NCBI RefSeq assembly: GCF_040436345.1
Contig: NC_133234.1
Coordinates: forward strand, 9,734,446 to 9,798,445
Length of the DNA stretch: 64,000 bases
DNA from: Pagrus major
Taxonomy: Eukaryota > Chordata > Actinopteri > Spariformes > Sparidae
Direction: 5' to 3'
Each line of letters begins with the position of its first letter. Within the stretch, counting starts at the first letter, position 1. Below the pieces are notes generated by a model. The model searched no databases. It was not told the DNA's origin and saw only the letters and a list, made by a program, of their open reading frames with translations. The position numbers and the translations under genes are program-made. Below are positions 47,914-58,699 of the stretch, in pieces.

Positions 47914-49613
47914 GCACACACACACACGCAGGCTGGTGGTCAGACTGTATGAGCCATGCCTGTGGTGTTAATGTGGGTCATTCAAACAGCCTCTCAGACA
48001 GCTTGTTGCCAGCACTGTCTGGATCTCTGTGTGTTATCAGTGTGAGCGCTGCTGATAAAGAGCCAAGGTGATTCATAAGGACATCTGGCGCAAATCTGTC
48101 TTGATTACTAGGTAGAACTGACGGATGAGTCTCACTGCAGCTCTACAGATATTTGCACCTCTCTGCAGTTTACAGTTAACACTGTCAACTCATTTGACCT
48201 TTGCCCACGCGTTTCATCATGTTTAGCAACGGTGACATTTAATTGGAAGAAAACATCTACCCTTAATCTTAGCGACCATTTTGGGATTTGATGGTGTACT
48301 TTTCTTAATCCTTGAATGACTGGTAAAAAAAGATGACATGACATCGTGTTGGGAAATTTCCAGTGAAGTTGTACAGGAGTTTTTCTCTGATCCAAAACAG
48401 CTGGTGTAAGACCTTCAGAATTAAAGAGCAAAAGCTTCTTTCATTCATCTTAAGTGGTGAAATTCATCTCAAAAGAAATTTAACACACACGGAGGCCTCA
48501 ATAGACCAGTCACAATGCATCTTGAATAACAACAACAAAGTTGTGTTGACACTATGCTCTCCACCTACACATACTGAATACAGCAAGTTCAGGCAGTAAT
48601 TCCAGTAGCAGAAACAGATTAACGGATTGACTGAAACTACTTGGAGGCGGCAGAAAGAAGCTGTGAATACCTATTAAAGTTAATAGGGCAAACGTGTTGT
48701 GCAATTGTTTGACAAAGAACACCTTAAAGATTCATTTCTCTGGCCACCTGATGAATGTAAGCAATATATTCTCTACATTTAGCTCTGTTTTGGTCTCCAC
48801 CAACCCCTGAGGGATATACTGGCCGGCTAATTGCTCCTCTATGTTCACCAGCAAATTGCTAACTTAGCCTGTCATTCCCTGGACAGGTACAGGTACTACA
48901 GTGGGTTTATCTGAAATGTATTTCTGAAAACTACTGCCTGCTGCATTAGGAATAACAGTCAACCAAACAGTAAAGTTAAGGTGGGAAAACCAAAACAATT
49001 AGCTAAAAGATGCAAAAATCTCTATAACTGAGGGAAAGTTGGGAAATAATTCCTCACTAACAGCGATCAACTTCACATACACACAGTAGTTTGATCCAAT
49101 ATTGATGTAACAATATTGATGATAGCAGCTTTAGGACTCACCATAAGAGCTTTTCTTCTCCTCTGGCGTGTTTTGAGAACTGCCGAAGAGCAGTTTGGTG
49201 GTGGGACTCCCATTAGGCATATCCACATCCAGCCTGGGAAGGGAGATGGCGTTCTTGATGATGGGAGAAACGACAGGCGGTGGCGGCGACAGATCTTTGG
49301 ATACTTCTCTGGGTCGGTTGTCAGAGCCCCTCCTGATCTGGCGGAGCGTCCTGGAGAAGAACGCCCCGATCTTGTTGTCGGGGCTGGAAATAGAATCCGA
49401 TTCCCCGTTGTTCGCATTGGCCGAGCCGCCGTGGTTGCTGAGGAAGGAGGTGTCCCCGAATACATCGCCGCCACGGCCCACGTGCATGGTGTGGCGGAAG
49501 TCACCCAGAGGAGGGCTGATCATGTCCAATGTGAGGTCGCCTTTATAGCGGCGCTTGCTGTGGGAGTGTGTGACCAGGCCTTTGAGGCCTGACAGCTTTT
49601 CCTGAAGATTCAT
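44879..49613 (-). CDS. cdc42ep1: Cdc42 effector protein 1 (CDC42EP1/BORG5), complete coding sequence in 2 exons
   Basis: Coding exons 49142-49613 and 44879-45606 join (TAT G|GT CTG) to 1200 nt, 399 aa. Residues 32-46 are the CRIB motif ISPPLGDFRHTMHVG, which binds GTP-loaded Cdc42. It is followed by the BORG-type GRGGDVFGDTSFLSNHGG and, near residue 140, a conserved SLPRLD block. The C-terminal half is acidic and Ser/Thr-rich (TFDLGPSLMSEV, ISYVDSLL) and ends in an acidic tail. BORG proteins link Cdc42 to septins and actin and induce cell-shape change. The start is the ATG of MNLQEKLSGLK, which gives the usual short basic leader before CRIB. Among CEP1-5, length and the human CDC42EP1-SH3BP1 neighbourhood favour CEP1. 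The 3.5-kb intron holds several interspersed repeats. Non-coding 5' exons probably lie upstream at about 52.1 and 57.8 kb. Confidence 0.92.
45680..45935. repeat. Interspersed repeat family B, internally deleted
   Basis: Begins AAAGGAATATATCAACATTTTGGGGAAATG and ends in GGGTTATGTGCCGGACTATTTC ... CTTCTTGGAGTCTCC. These look like the two ends of a longer repeat whose middle (CTTAGCATAAAGACTGGA, seen at 47440-47785) is missing. It lies in the cdc42ep1 intron. Confidence 0.55.
46125..46265. repeat. Interspersed repeat family C (cdc42ep1 intron)
   Basis: GTAGTGGAGTGGAAGAATAA, ATACTCAAGTAAAGTGCAGA, GAGTAAATGTACTTACGTTA and ACATTCCATCACTG match family C at 31690-32075. Confidence 0.5.
46380..46545. 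repeat. Interspersed repeat family B, inverted
   Basis: TAGTGAGCTTTAGAGGTGCT, GCTAAGCTATGCTAAATAGC and GATATTGATCTTCTCATCTAGC are reverse-orientation wording of family B (compare 54720-54860). Confidence 0.45.
47440..47785. repeat. Interspersed repeat family B (cdc42ep1 intron)
   Basis: GAAGCTGGAGCCAGGATATG, TTAGCTTAGCTTAGCATAAAG, ACTGGAGGCAGGGTGGAACA, GTTATATCTTGTTTGTTAAA and AAGCTGTGGTTTGACAGGGG are in the order expected for this common percomorph repeat. No coding capacity. Confidence 0.6.
47874..47912. repeat. (AC)19 microsatellite
   Basis: Uninterrupted AC repeat; a second shorter AC run follows at about 47915-47926. Confidence 0.9.
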
Positions 49614-49619
49614 GGTCAA

Positions 49620-52040
49620 ACGAGGTGATTGACTGTTTCTTGAAAATCAGACTGAAACGATGTCCTTAAATCCCACTGAATGGCAAAAATGAACTGGCAA
49701 ACTTTTCTCCTCTCAAAGGTTATTCCACGATAATTTCTTATGGTAAAAAGTTGAACTCCAGGCCAAATAGTTCACTGGAATATTATCTCTGTTTATCATG
49801 TGCAGGCCAAACTCTGTCCCACTGTTTGTAGCTCGTTGTTATGCATAGCTGGCTCAATTAAACAGACATAAATTGAGGAGAACACTGTGCAGTTGTGTTC
49901 CTGGAAGCAATGTGGTCAGGTCGCCTGGTTTCCCCCGCTTGCCTCGGGTTTTGGCTTTGTCGACATCAGCTCAGAAATAGGTCTGAGTCCAGCTGCAAAC
50001 GGCTCTGCGGTCGCACCATGGAACCATCTATTGAGAGTAAAAGCAGGGAAAAAAACATCTATCTTAAAAATACAGGCAGGGATGTATTTGATTTTGAGGG
50101 ATGTTGAGAGAAATGGATGACATTTGCAGTTCATTCTGTGGAAGCGAGATTCAGCGAGAGACCGCTACCCTGAATGCTGTACGTAGTTGTAAAGTAACCT
50201 CACTGCATTTTGAAACAATCTGTCTTTCCGCAGGTTTTTAGGATTCCGCGTTCCAAAGGTCCGCTGGTCTGGAACCATCTAAATTTAGACCACAGTCACT
50301 GCTCTGTGCACCAAACCAAAGTCTGCTTCGTATCCGTAAAATGGGTGGACTTTCAGGGAATTCCTGCTTCCATTTTGTCCTGCTTTGTCTGGCCTGAAGG
50401 TTGGACAAAGTTCATTTTACATCTCACTGAAAAGACTTATCATGCTTTTAAAGCCGAGCAGCAGACCTCCTTCAACGGGCTTAGTTTTGTTTATAAACAG
50501 GCAAAGTATGCTCGGCGAGATAGGAAGAGATAATGAAAATTTGCTGATAAGAAAATCACCGCTGCTACCGAGAAGTACTGCTAGACTGCCTGTGTATGGA
50601 GCCTCAGCACCGTCAAAAGACAGTGAAAGAGTTTTGGATGACTCAAAAATGGAATACATGAATTGATTTAATAATGCTATAATCAAAATGGAATTTTAAA
50701 TCAGTTAGCTAAAAAAGAGAAATGCTTTTTTCACACTCCACAGGAAAATAAAGAATAGGTCAATGACTTTCACTGAAATATTATATTATATTATTATATA
50801 TTATTATTATATTATAATATATAGCTACAACATTATATAATAAATATAAGTAAGCTTTAAAGCTATTTCTTTGCCTAATAGTATTATTAATTCATGTGTT
50901 CAGTGATAATTTGACTTGACTGGCAGCCTTTTGTCTGTTTTGGAGCTCCATACCTCCATAAGTCTATAAGTCTGTATTGAAGGCAGACAAAAAATTGGCC
51001 TTTTCTCATGTGTTGTTCTTTGCCAGCAGAGTAATGGATATCCAATTCTAAAATATTTTGATAGCATAAGGCAGTCCTGACAAGGACCTCTGGTTCTCTT
51101 TAAAAGCTTTCCACTGCAGCAGCTAAATGTCGGCGGGCCTCCCACACATGCACGGCCCCGTCTGGCTTCATTAATGACCTGCTATGGTTCAAGAGATGGG
51201 GATTGCGTCAGGTCCAAGGCAGCCCTTCTAATTTGCTGCTGACCGCAGTCCCAGGCCCTCCGCTCCACTTCCCCTTGCTGGCGTTTTAAGAGGGGCATCT
51301 GGGAGCCGAGAGGGAGGAAACACGCCACATACCAGCACCGAGCAGAGCCATATCAAGGCTCACAAAGGGACGCAAGGGACCAGTATACTGAGGTGTGATG
51401 TCGAATCTAATACGGCGTGATCCTGCTGGGACCTTGTGCACGTTCCCATGAACCGCGCTAAAGCGACGGGCCACATATCTGATTACAGCTCCCCAGTGAC
51501 AGACACGATGTGCTTCCCAATAAGGGCAAAAGTTTGTCTTGCTATAACAAGGTTTGACAAGAAAAACCTCAGCCTAATTGATAACTTACAGTATTACAGG
51601 AAAACACAAGGAGCCATTAATTACTCTGACTGTGTGCTTACGGAAAGCTCTGGTGTTTTGTCTCTGCCTGTAATCCTGTTAAAGACCTTTGACCACAGCT
51701 CTGAGGGGGTCGCTCCCTCTGAAACCTCTTATGTATCTGGACCCTCCGGGCGAAGCTCATTTTATCTGCACATACGCTTCTATCCTACTGAACTCTCCTG
51801 AGTTCCCTCCACTCTGTGATCCTTGTTTGCACTTGCTCCTTTGTTTTCTGAGTTACACAAATACAGCAGCCAGCAACCCGAGGCGATAAATGGCCTGAAA
51901 AGCACCACAAGGACAAAACCTCCAATATTTTGAGTCTTTAAAAGGTAGTTAGTTTTAACCCTATAATCCCAGTAGCAGGCTGCCTGCCTGCTTCTTGGAT
52001 ATCAGAAAAGAGTACGGGACTTCTCAACAGGAGGGACTTG
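49620..52040. other. cdc42ep1 5' region, no further coding exon seen
   Basis: No recognisable exon. Contains an AT-rich ATT/TATA tract at about 50780-50825 and a GC-richer block at 51120-51330. Open frames at 49887-50686 and 51436-51889 carry no family motif. Part is probably intron of cdc42ep1 if its first exon is at 57.8 kb. Confidence 0.45.
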
Positions 52041-52051
52041 GACCTACCCTG

Positions 52052-52154
52052 GATTATCCTCTAATCCTTTATCCCCTCTGTTACCCCTGGTAGGGTGCCT
52101 CTTTTTGGGAAAGGCCTGGCTGCTACCACACTCCTCGGCTGCTTCACTGGCTCC
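52052..52154 (-). other. cdc42ep1: Candidate non-coding 5' exon of cdc42ep1
   Basis: On the minus strand a long pyrimidine-rich tract ending TTTCTTCTCTGACAG (strong acceptor) is followed by about 100 bp and then AGG/GTAGGT, a plausible donor. It lies between the candidate first exon at 57.8 kb and the coding exon at 49.6 kb. Use in mRNA is inferred only. Confidence 0.35.
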
Positions 52155-52649
52155 TGTCAGAGAAGAAATAAAATACAAAAAGAGTTTTAAAGGAGGATGG
52201 GAGTCAATTGAAACTGAAGCGAGGCAGGGTGAGAAGTGATGGAAGGAAGCAGGGAATGAAAAAACATTAAGTTTCATTTTCACAGAAAGGAGTGAAGGGG
52301 GAGGATGGCAACTCAAGGCAGAAATACAGATGACAGGAATGGATGTTGAGAGAAATGAGACAAAAAGGAAAGGTCGGATGAGGAGAGAGGAAAAGAGGAG
52401 AATGTGAGGGGAGCAGGGCAAAATGATAGGAAGAAATATGTCAACTGAGACATAAAAGACTTTCAGATTTCAGTGTATGGATGCGATCAGAGAAATACTC
52501 TGCTCAGGAACATATATAATCAGATTGATCATCTTTTATATTATCAGCACTAATAAGCACCATTGAACATTTCTGACACCTATCATCTGTGTGTACCATT
52601 TTTAGCCTCATCTTTATCTATTGGGTAGAATGAGTTTTGCACATTCGTG

Positions 52650-52865
52650 GTTCCCAGAAGGTGAATCCTTTAGTGATCCAATGACCTTTCCTCTGGTGCC
52701 ACCATGAAGTTGACATTTATCGTTTTCAGAGAAATGTCTCAATTACCCCCCCCCCCCCCCCCCCCCCCCCCCCATTTGAGCATTTTAGCATGCTGGTATT
52801 AGCATTTAACTCAAAGTACCGCACTGAACTGGTAGCATGGCTATTTATCATGTTATCATGACTTT
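52650..52865. repeat. Family A repeat interrupted by a 28-C run
   Basis: GTGAATCCTTTAGTGATCCA, CCTCTGGTGCCACCATGAAG and AGCATTTTAGCATGCTGGTA fit family A. A homopolymer of 28 C (52746-52773) interrupts it. Confidence 0.55.
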
Positions 52866-53392
52866 TGTCCTGAAGTATTGTAACCTTTGACACTTGTCAA
52901 GTTCATTATCTTTGGGGACTTAGATGCTTTTCTTAAACCACTGCATTGTTTCATGTTTCAAGACGACCTTCCCCTTGTGTCTTCATGACTTAATAAAAAA
53001 AAAAAAAAAAGTACACCTGCATCATTCTTGCAGGATCAGGAGTGTAATAACTGGAGCCTGACACGCTCTGTCGGACACTGATTGTAAGCTTTTTTTCAAC
53101 GCTGTCCCAGACAAAATTGTTGGACGCCCAGAAATCTTGGAACAAGAGATCAGTAGTACAGACAATGTTGGGGGCAAAAAAACAACCTGCGTTCAAACTT
53201 GTTAGTTCATCTTTCTGCTGCAGCTTTCGAGTTGCTTTCTTTGGGCATCTCACAATTCAGGGGATTTTGGTGAATTCGTACATCACAGACAGGCTCAATA
53301 AAATATTTCCATGTCACTATGTACAGTATTTGCTTGAGGTGGCTTTGCTGGATGTAAACCAGAGTAACCACAGTCTAATAGGAGCCGTGTGT

Positions 53393-53438
53393 GTTGTGTT
53401 GTGTGTGTGTGTGTTGTGTGTGTGTGTGTGTGTGTGTA
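53393..53438. repeat. GT-rich microsatellite
   Basis: Interrupted GT repeat with TTGTG breaks. It produces His/Thr-rich open frames on the minus strand that are not genes. Confidence 0.85.
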
Positions 53439-53550
53439 CGAAAACATTCCTGAGCAGAGCATCGGTCGGTTGAGTCTTTCTCTCGATTACGACCATCAAA
53501 CATCTTTCCTCTCAACCTTGGTTCTGATTGAAACCACGTTTCGAGTGAAC

Positions 53551-53861
53551 CATCTTTTTTTTCTTTCATTCTCTTTCCCTCTTTCCTGACTTTTTCTTTC
53601 TCTTTCGGCTTCTCTCAATTCTTCTCTCCCTCTCATTTCTTTTCCATACTTACTTTAATTGTCTTCTTTTATCTTCTCTTTCTTCCTTTCCCCCGTCGCT
53701 TAACACCCATTCTGAATCCTTTCCTCTCTTTGTTTATTCCTCCTCTTCCCTTTGCTTATTCTCTGACCCTCTTTTTCCTTTCTTTTTTCTGTTCCTGTTT
53801 TTCTCTTTAATTGCTCTCTTCTTCTTCTTCCCCTTTCATTTCTTTTCTTTGCCTCTCTTTG
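53551..53861. repeat. Long polypyrimidine tract
   Basis: About 310 bp in which the plus strand is very largely C and T (for example TTTCTTTCATTCTCTTTCCC and CTCTTCTTCTTCTTCCCCTT), with only scattered purines. The minus-strand frame at 53700-53927 is its Lys/Arg/Glu-rich shadow. Confidence 0.7.
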
Positions 53862-54689
53862 AGTGTTTTGACTGACTTGGGGAGGCTGAAACAGCTGTTG
53901 GGCCCACACAGGCACACACGCACCCATTAATCTCTATTTCTGATGACTTAAACTCAAATGTTTACTCTGCTACAGTTTGTCTTGAATAAAATCAGCAGTG
54001 AACTTTGTGTTTCATGGGGGGGTTTTCCCCTCCCTTCACCGTCCCTCTCTTCTCATGTCCTTCACTCACTAACCCCGCTAACCAGGTGAACAAACATACA
54101 AGATAAGGCCACATTTTTCAGGCTCACCCTTTGACTTTCAATTACGTTCCTATTTTCGCCGTCCATGCTCAGCCCGAGTCCAAGCAAAACACGGCTACAC
54201 TTCCTCCTCAGCCAAGAAAACATTTTCATGCTTCAACAAATATCCATACTCTCTGAGGCTGCCTGCTTCCTGAATCTGCTGGAAATGGCAGTACCAATTT
54301 GCCCTCTTTGTTGCCTCTCTTGTTTGGTTTATATCTCTTCTGTGCTCATATATAAACTTGCTTCTTTTCATCTTGCTTTTTTCCACTACACATGCAGAGT
54401 CCCCCTCTCTTCATTACAGGGGTCAGTTTACCTGAGCAAATATAGACACTGCACTCAGACTGAGACATGCATGACTGGTATCATTGGACAATTTTATCTT
54501 ATCACATATACAGTATATTGGTATCATTGTACATGTTGGCCAATAGAATCAAGAAATTGCGGTGCCAGAATGCAAAGGCATCTCTAAGAGCATTCTGAAA
54601 CAGTGTCCCCCTTTACAGAGTTTGTCCACCAGAGAGCAGTGACAAGTTTATTTATGTACTGCAAAATGTCCAGCTCTGTCTTAAAATTG

Positions 54690-54880
54690 ATATTTTGACA
54701 TATTAGAAAAAAAACCTTTTAATTGCTTTCTTGACGAGTTGATGAGAATATAGATACCACTTTCATATCTGTACTGTAAATATGAAGCTAGAGCCAGTTA
54801 GCTTAGCACAGAAACGGGAAACATGGGGGAAATTAAATATCATAGGTTAATTAGTGAGCTTAGGAGGTGTCTGTCCAGCC
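54690..54880. repeat. Interspersed repeat family B
   Basis: TTGCTTTCTTGACGAGTTGA, TAGATACCACTTTCATATCT, AATATGAAGCTAGAGCCAGT and TAGCTTAGCACAGAAACGGG are the left half of family B, which then ends abruptly after TTAATTAGTGAGCTTAGGAG. Confidence 0.6.
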
Positions 54881-57700
54881 TGTCCTCAACAGAAAAACAA
54901 CCATAAAGGTTGACTGTGAAAGCAGGTTATTACGATCTTTTTATTTGCGTTTATTGTTGGGTGGCGACCTCAAGTGGCCATAGTAATGACTAGTCCACAT
55001 AGGCAGGAGGATGTGGTGGATGGATGGGTCAAACAAACGCAGGACTTTCACACTGGAGACATTTGAAACCAAAAGTCAACACTGGGTTATTTTAAATATA
55101 CTACAACAAACTTTTAACTGGTGATGACACAATCTCAATTTAACACTAATGCCTCTATATGACCAAAATAAGAAGACGCAACCTGCAGACGATTGGATAT
55201 TTCTGTGTAGTAATTAAAGTTATCCTCAATGCCAGAGTGCTCAGGATGAATTACTAAAACAATGTTTACTATATTTCAGCATGTTCATCTTTTGTCCACA
55301 GGGCGAGCCAGAATCAACCAACAAAGAAAGTTAAAAAAAAAGTTCCTTGTAGTAGCTTTAACTTAATAATGTAGTCACTTAAATGACGTAACTTAAGTTG
55401 AATACATAAAGTATGAAGGTATGGAAGTTAAGTTAAGGATGTGCTGGTAGCTTCATGTTTGTAATACACACATGTGAGTGATATTGATCTTACCAAGAAA
55501 GCAAATGTCGAACTCTTTGTCGGGATTGTTGTCACACGTTCATATTAAGAAACAGATGTCAGCTGATGTTATGATTTTGCATTTTTTAAACTCTCAAATT
55601 GATATCAGTGTCAATATTGGCCAGTAACAACTTTCATTCAAGAACAATTTGATAAGTTTGATAAAAGACTAAAACTTAAGTTTATATTTTGCTCTTTCAT
55701 AAAGGTACTTATCCCTCAACAAGAATTTGGACCCACTGATTTTGTTGTCTATGTTCTCGTCCCTCACACTGCCAGCACAAAATACTCTCAGTTTCATATT
55801 TAAGTTTCACACTGTATAGTTTCAGGGGGAACAGCGAGAGGTGGAGTCCGGCCAGAGCTGGGGAAACTTCACAGTCGTCCACATCAATCATACGAGAAGT
55901 TCACATGCAGTCAAAGTTTGGAAAGCTGCCAGTCAACAAACAGACCTCAGCCTATCCCTGTATTTCAAACTTAAAACTCACGGCGGTTTGGTCAAAAATG
56001 TCCTCTTGTTTCACCCACGCGGTCCACTAAAATCTGTTTCCTAAAGTATCTTAAATTCATTGCAAATCCATGATAACTACTTTAGGTTGGTGAACAGGAT
56101 TTGGGAGTCGTTCCTCCACACAGCTGACAGCAGTGACCAGTTGTGGTGTCATCCTTTACTGGAGCGTTGTTGTTATAGATGAGCTGTGACCATTTGGTTA
56201 CAACAGACCATGATGGAGCAGTTTTAACCAACATCATCATGTGTGGCAAAAAAGAGAAAGAAATAAAAGCCAGAGAACCAGGCGGTGTGAAAACAAATAC
56301 AGCTATTGGATTGAAAGTTCGCACCTCTGCTTCTGACCCTTTCCTGGTTGGTTACGTCAATGACACCCAAAGGTCACAAAAGGTCCCCCTCAGAGGAATG
56401 TAGAACTCAGGTAAAAATTTTTTAAAAAAAGATGGGGAACAGACTGGAAAAACCCCAGGGAGGGTCTGTACTCATTTACTTTGTAAAGTCCTGCTGTATC
56501 ATTAGTGTAAATCATATGAGGGGAATGTTGATGAAACACATTACATGCATGTGTTAATAATCTGCTGCTGGCTGAGCTGAGGGCATACAGGAGGCCGACA
56601 CGGAAATATCAAAGCACGTACTCGAGGAGGATATACTGTACGCCTACTCTGCGGAGACTAACTGGGGAATTATGGCTCCAGTTAAACATGAAAAAGCCTC
56701 ACGCTGTGCAGGTCCACTGCAGTTACGAGGGCTGAATTGATCACTTCATGTTGTTCATTGGATTCTGTGTTCTTATCACTACAGCCGGCTGGCTTTTTTA
56801 TTGATCACCGATGAGCACGTTTGTTTACTGTCGGGCCAACAAGCTCATCGATCAATGTGCGTGTGTGTGGTATTTCACATGGTGGCCTCCCCTCGTGGCT
56901 TGCTGGCAGGTTGCAGAGGTCACAAGGCCTCTGGCCCCCCCCCCCCCAAGCTTGTAATGAGTCCAGCACTGTGCCCGCCTGTTGGTCTCCATAATTAAAA
57001 CACCTCAAGGGCACCAACTTCAACTTCACCATGTCGTGTTGCACCAGTAATGTCAGTGACATGTATGAAAATTGATAGGTTATGTCATGTAACTGCTGTA
57101 ATTATAAGGCACAGTGATAAGCAGTGGTGGAGTTTATTCTGACCAAGGTAACGTGGGGGAATAGTAATGATATACTGCCGCTGGATATAAATATGTGACA
57201 GAGAGGATTGAGTTTCATGTCTGACATCTGAGAAAAGGCTCTCACAGCACTAAAACAACTTACCCACCAGCGTTAACACCATGTCTGATAACAGTCTGAA
57301 CCTTATCTGAAACTAAACCTAATATGTTTGCTTTCTTTCTCTGGAGGATTTTTCTTTCCACTTGATGGTTTCAGCAGAGAAAACATTGCTAATAATTAAT
57401 AACTGCATTATATGCTGCTAAAAGGAGATGACTGATAGGTTCTTTTATTAAGTTACTGCCCCTTCAAGCAGCAGAACGTACTGGAGGAAATAATACACAC
57501 AAAACTAATTAAAAACACTTTAAAGAATATCATAGTAGAGGGATATTGCAGGACATAGGCTATGACATACCCACAATGATTAAATTACACTGTGCGGATA
57601 AACTTCAAGTCTCAATATGCACCAAAAAGTCACAACAGATTTTTCCCCATGAGCTTGTTACAGACTCATTGTGTGTCTTTCTTTAAAGTGGTTTCACGTT
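54881..57700. other. Non-coding stretch
   Basis: No exon or complete transposon recognised. A run of 11 C lies near 56937-56947. The small frames at 55709-56403 and 56801-57062 show no family resemblance. Confidence 0.45.
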
Positions 57701-57721
57701 AAAATTGAGAATAAACTCACC

Positions 57722-57960
57722 AAAGGAGGCTGCGACAGGAAGAAGCAGGAGACTGGCTGACTCCGGGGTAATTATCCCTCCAACAGGAGCGTCTTTGAGG
57801 CTCGCGCGGTCCGAGTGAGCCGGTGCTGCAGCCGGACTGTCCCGCTGGTGCGCCGGGTGTGTGCAGCGGCGCAGCGCGGAGGATGAGGGGAGGAAGGGGC
57901 GGGGCGGGCAGTGGATCAGATACCGATTAAACCATCAGAGGGAGCTCCCACACGCTGCCC
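57722..57960 (-). promoter_or_regulatory. cdc42ep1: CpG-island promoter and candidate first exon (probably cdc42ep1)
   Basis: A GC- and CpG-rich block (strongest about 57780-57915). On the minus strand it ends CCTCCTTTG/GTGAGTTTA, a strong splice donor at 57721, so 57722 to about 57850 could be a 5' non-coding exon. The nearest gene downstream on that strand is cdc42ep1, 8.1 kb away. Assignment is inferred. Confidence 0.5.
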
Positions 57961-58309
57961 CGCTCCGGCCTGATGTCTCTCTCTGCAACATGTCAACTGA
58001 CTTGTCAACACGATTTGAAAGTAAACATGTAGGGAAATCATCTTTTACAGCCAAACTAGGGGGCGCTGTAACATGACTCATTATGATTCTGAGGAGTGAT
58101 TTACATCCGTCTTTTCTAATCTGTCAAGTGATAATCATCAGACTTCATCAGCTGAGCCTCTGCTGACGCTTAGCAAGAGGGAAACACATAGTTATGAAAT
58201 TGTTTCATGGTGACTCAGTTTGTCCAATAACTTAAACTAGGCTAACACAAGTGAAACTGCAGGCCTGTAGATAACCAACCATCTGTTCACGGTAGGCTAA
58301 TATGAGCAG

Positions 58310-58690
58310 TTATCATTTTTGATATTTTCCAATATGTGCTTGTTCTTTTCTTACATGAAAAATATTGATACCACTCATGTTTGTACGCTAGCTACAGTAT
58401 AAGCTACGGAAACGTTTAGCTTAGCATGGCATAACGACTGGAAACAGGAAAACAGCTAGCGTTAGCTTGGTTCTGTCCGAAGGTAACCAAATCTGCATGC
58501 CAACACTCACTAATGAACATGTTATATCTCATAAAATTTCGACAAAAATATCATAATATCAGCTATATCTCTTTAGAGGAGCTACTAGGTCTATTTCTTT
58601 TTAATGTAGCCAAGCTAGCTGTTTCCTCTTGTCCAGTCTTTATACTAAGCTAAGCTAAATGTCGCCTGGTTGTAGCTTTTCATTTGAAAA
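58310..58690. repeat. Interspersed repeat family B, near full length
   Basis: Runs from ATATTGATACCACTCATGTT through TTTAGCTTAGCATGGCATAA, CGACTGGAAACAGGAAAACA, GGTTCTGTCCGAAGGTAACC and AACATGTTATATCTCATAAA. It then turns into inverted wording (CTTGTCCAGTCTTTATACTA, AGCTAAGCTAAATGTCGCCT), suggesting two copies joined head to head or a fold-back element. Confidence 0.6.
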
Positions 58691-58699
58691 GTATTATGA

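Noticed and set aside
49116-49592. 158-aa plus-strand open frame
   Set aside because: Antisense shadow of the first coding exon of cdc42ep1, whose CRIB motif on the minus strand is clear.
53317-53589. His/Thr- and Cys/Val-rich frames
   Set aside because: Translations of the GT microsatellite in both directions.
54165-54587. 140-aa plus-strand frame
   Set aside because: No family resemblance, no flanking exon of the same frame, and composition like the non-coding surroundings.
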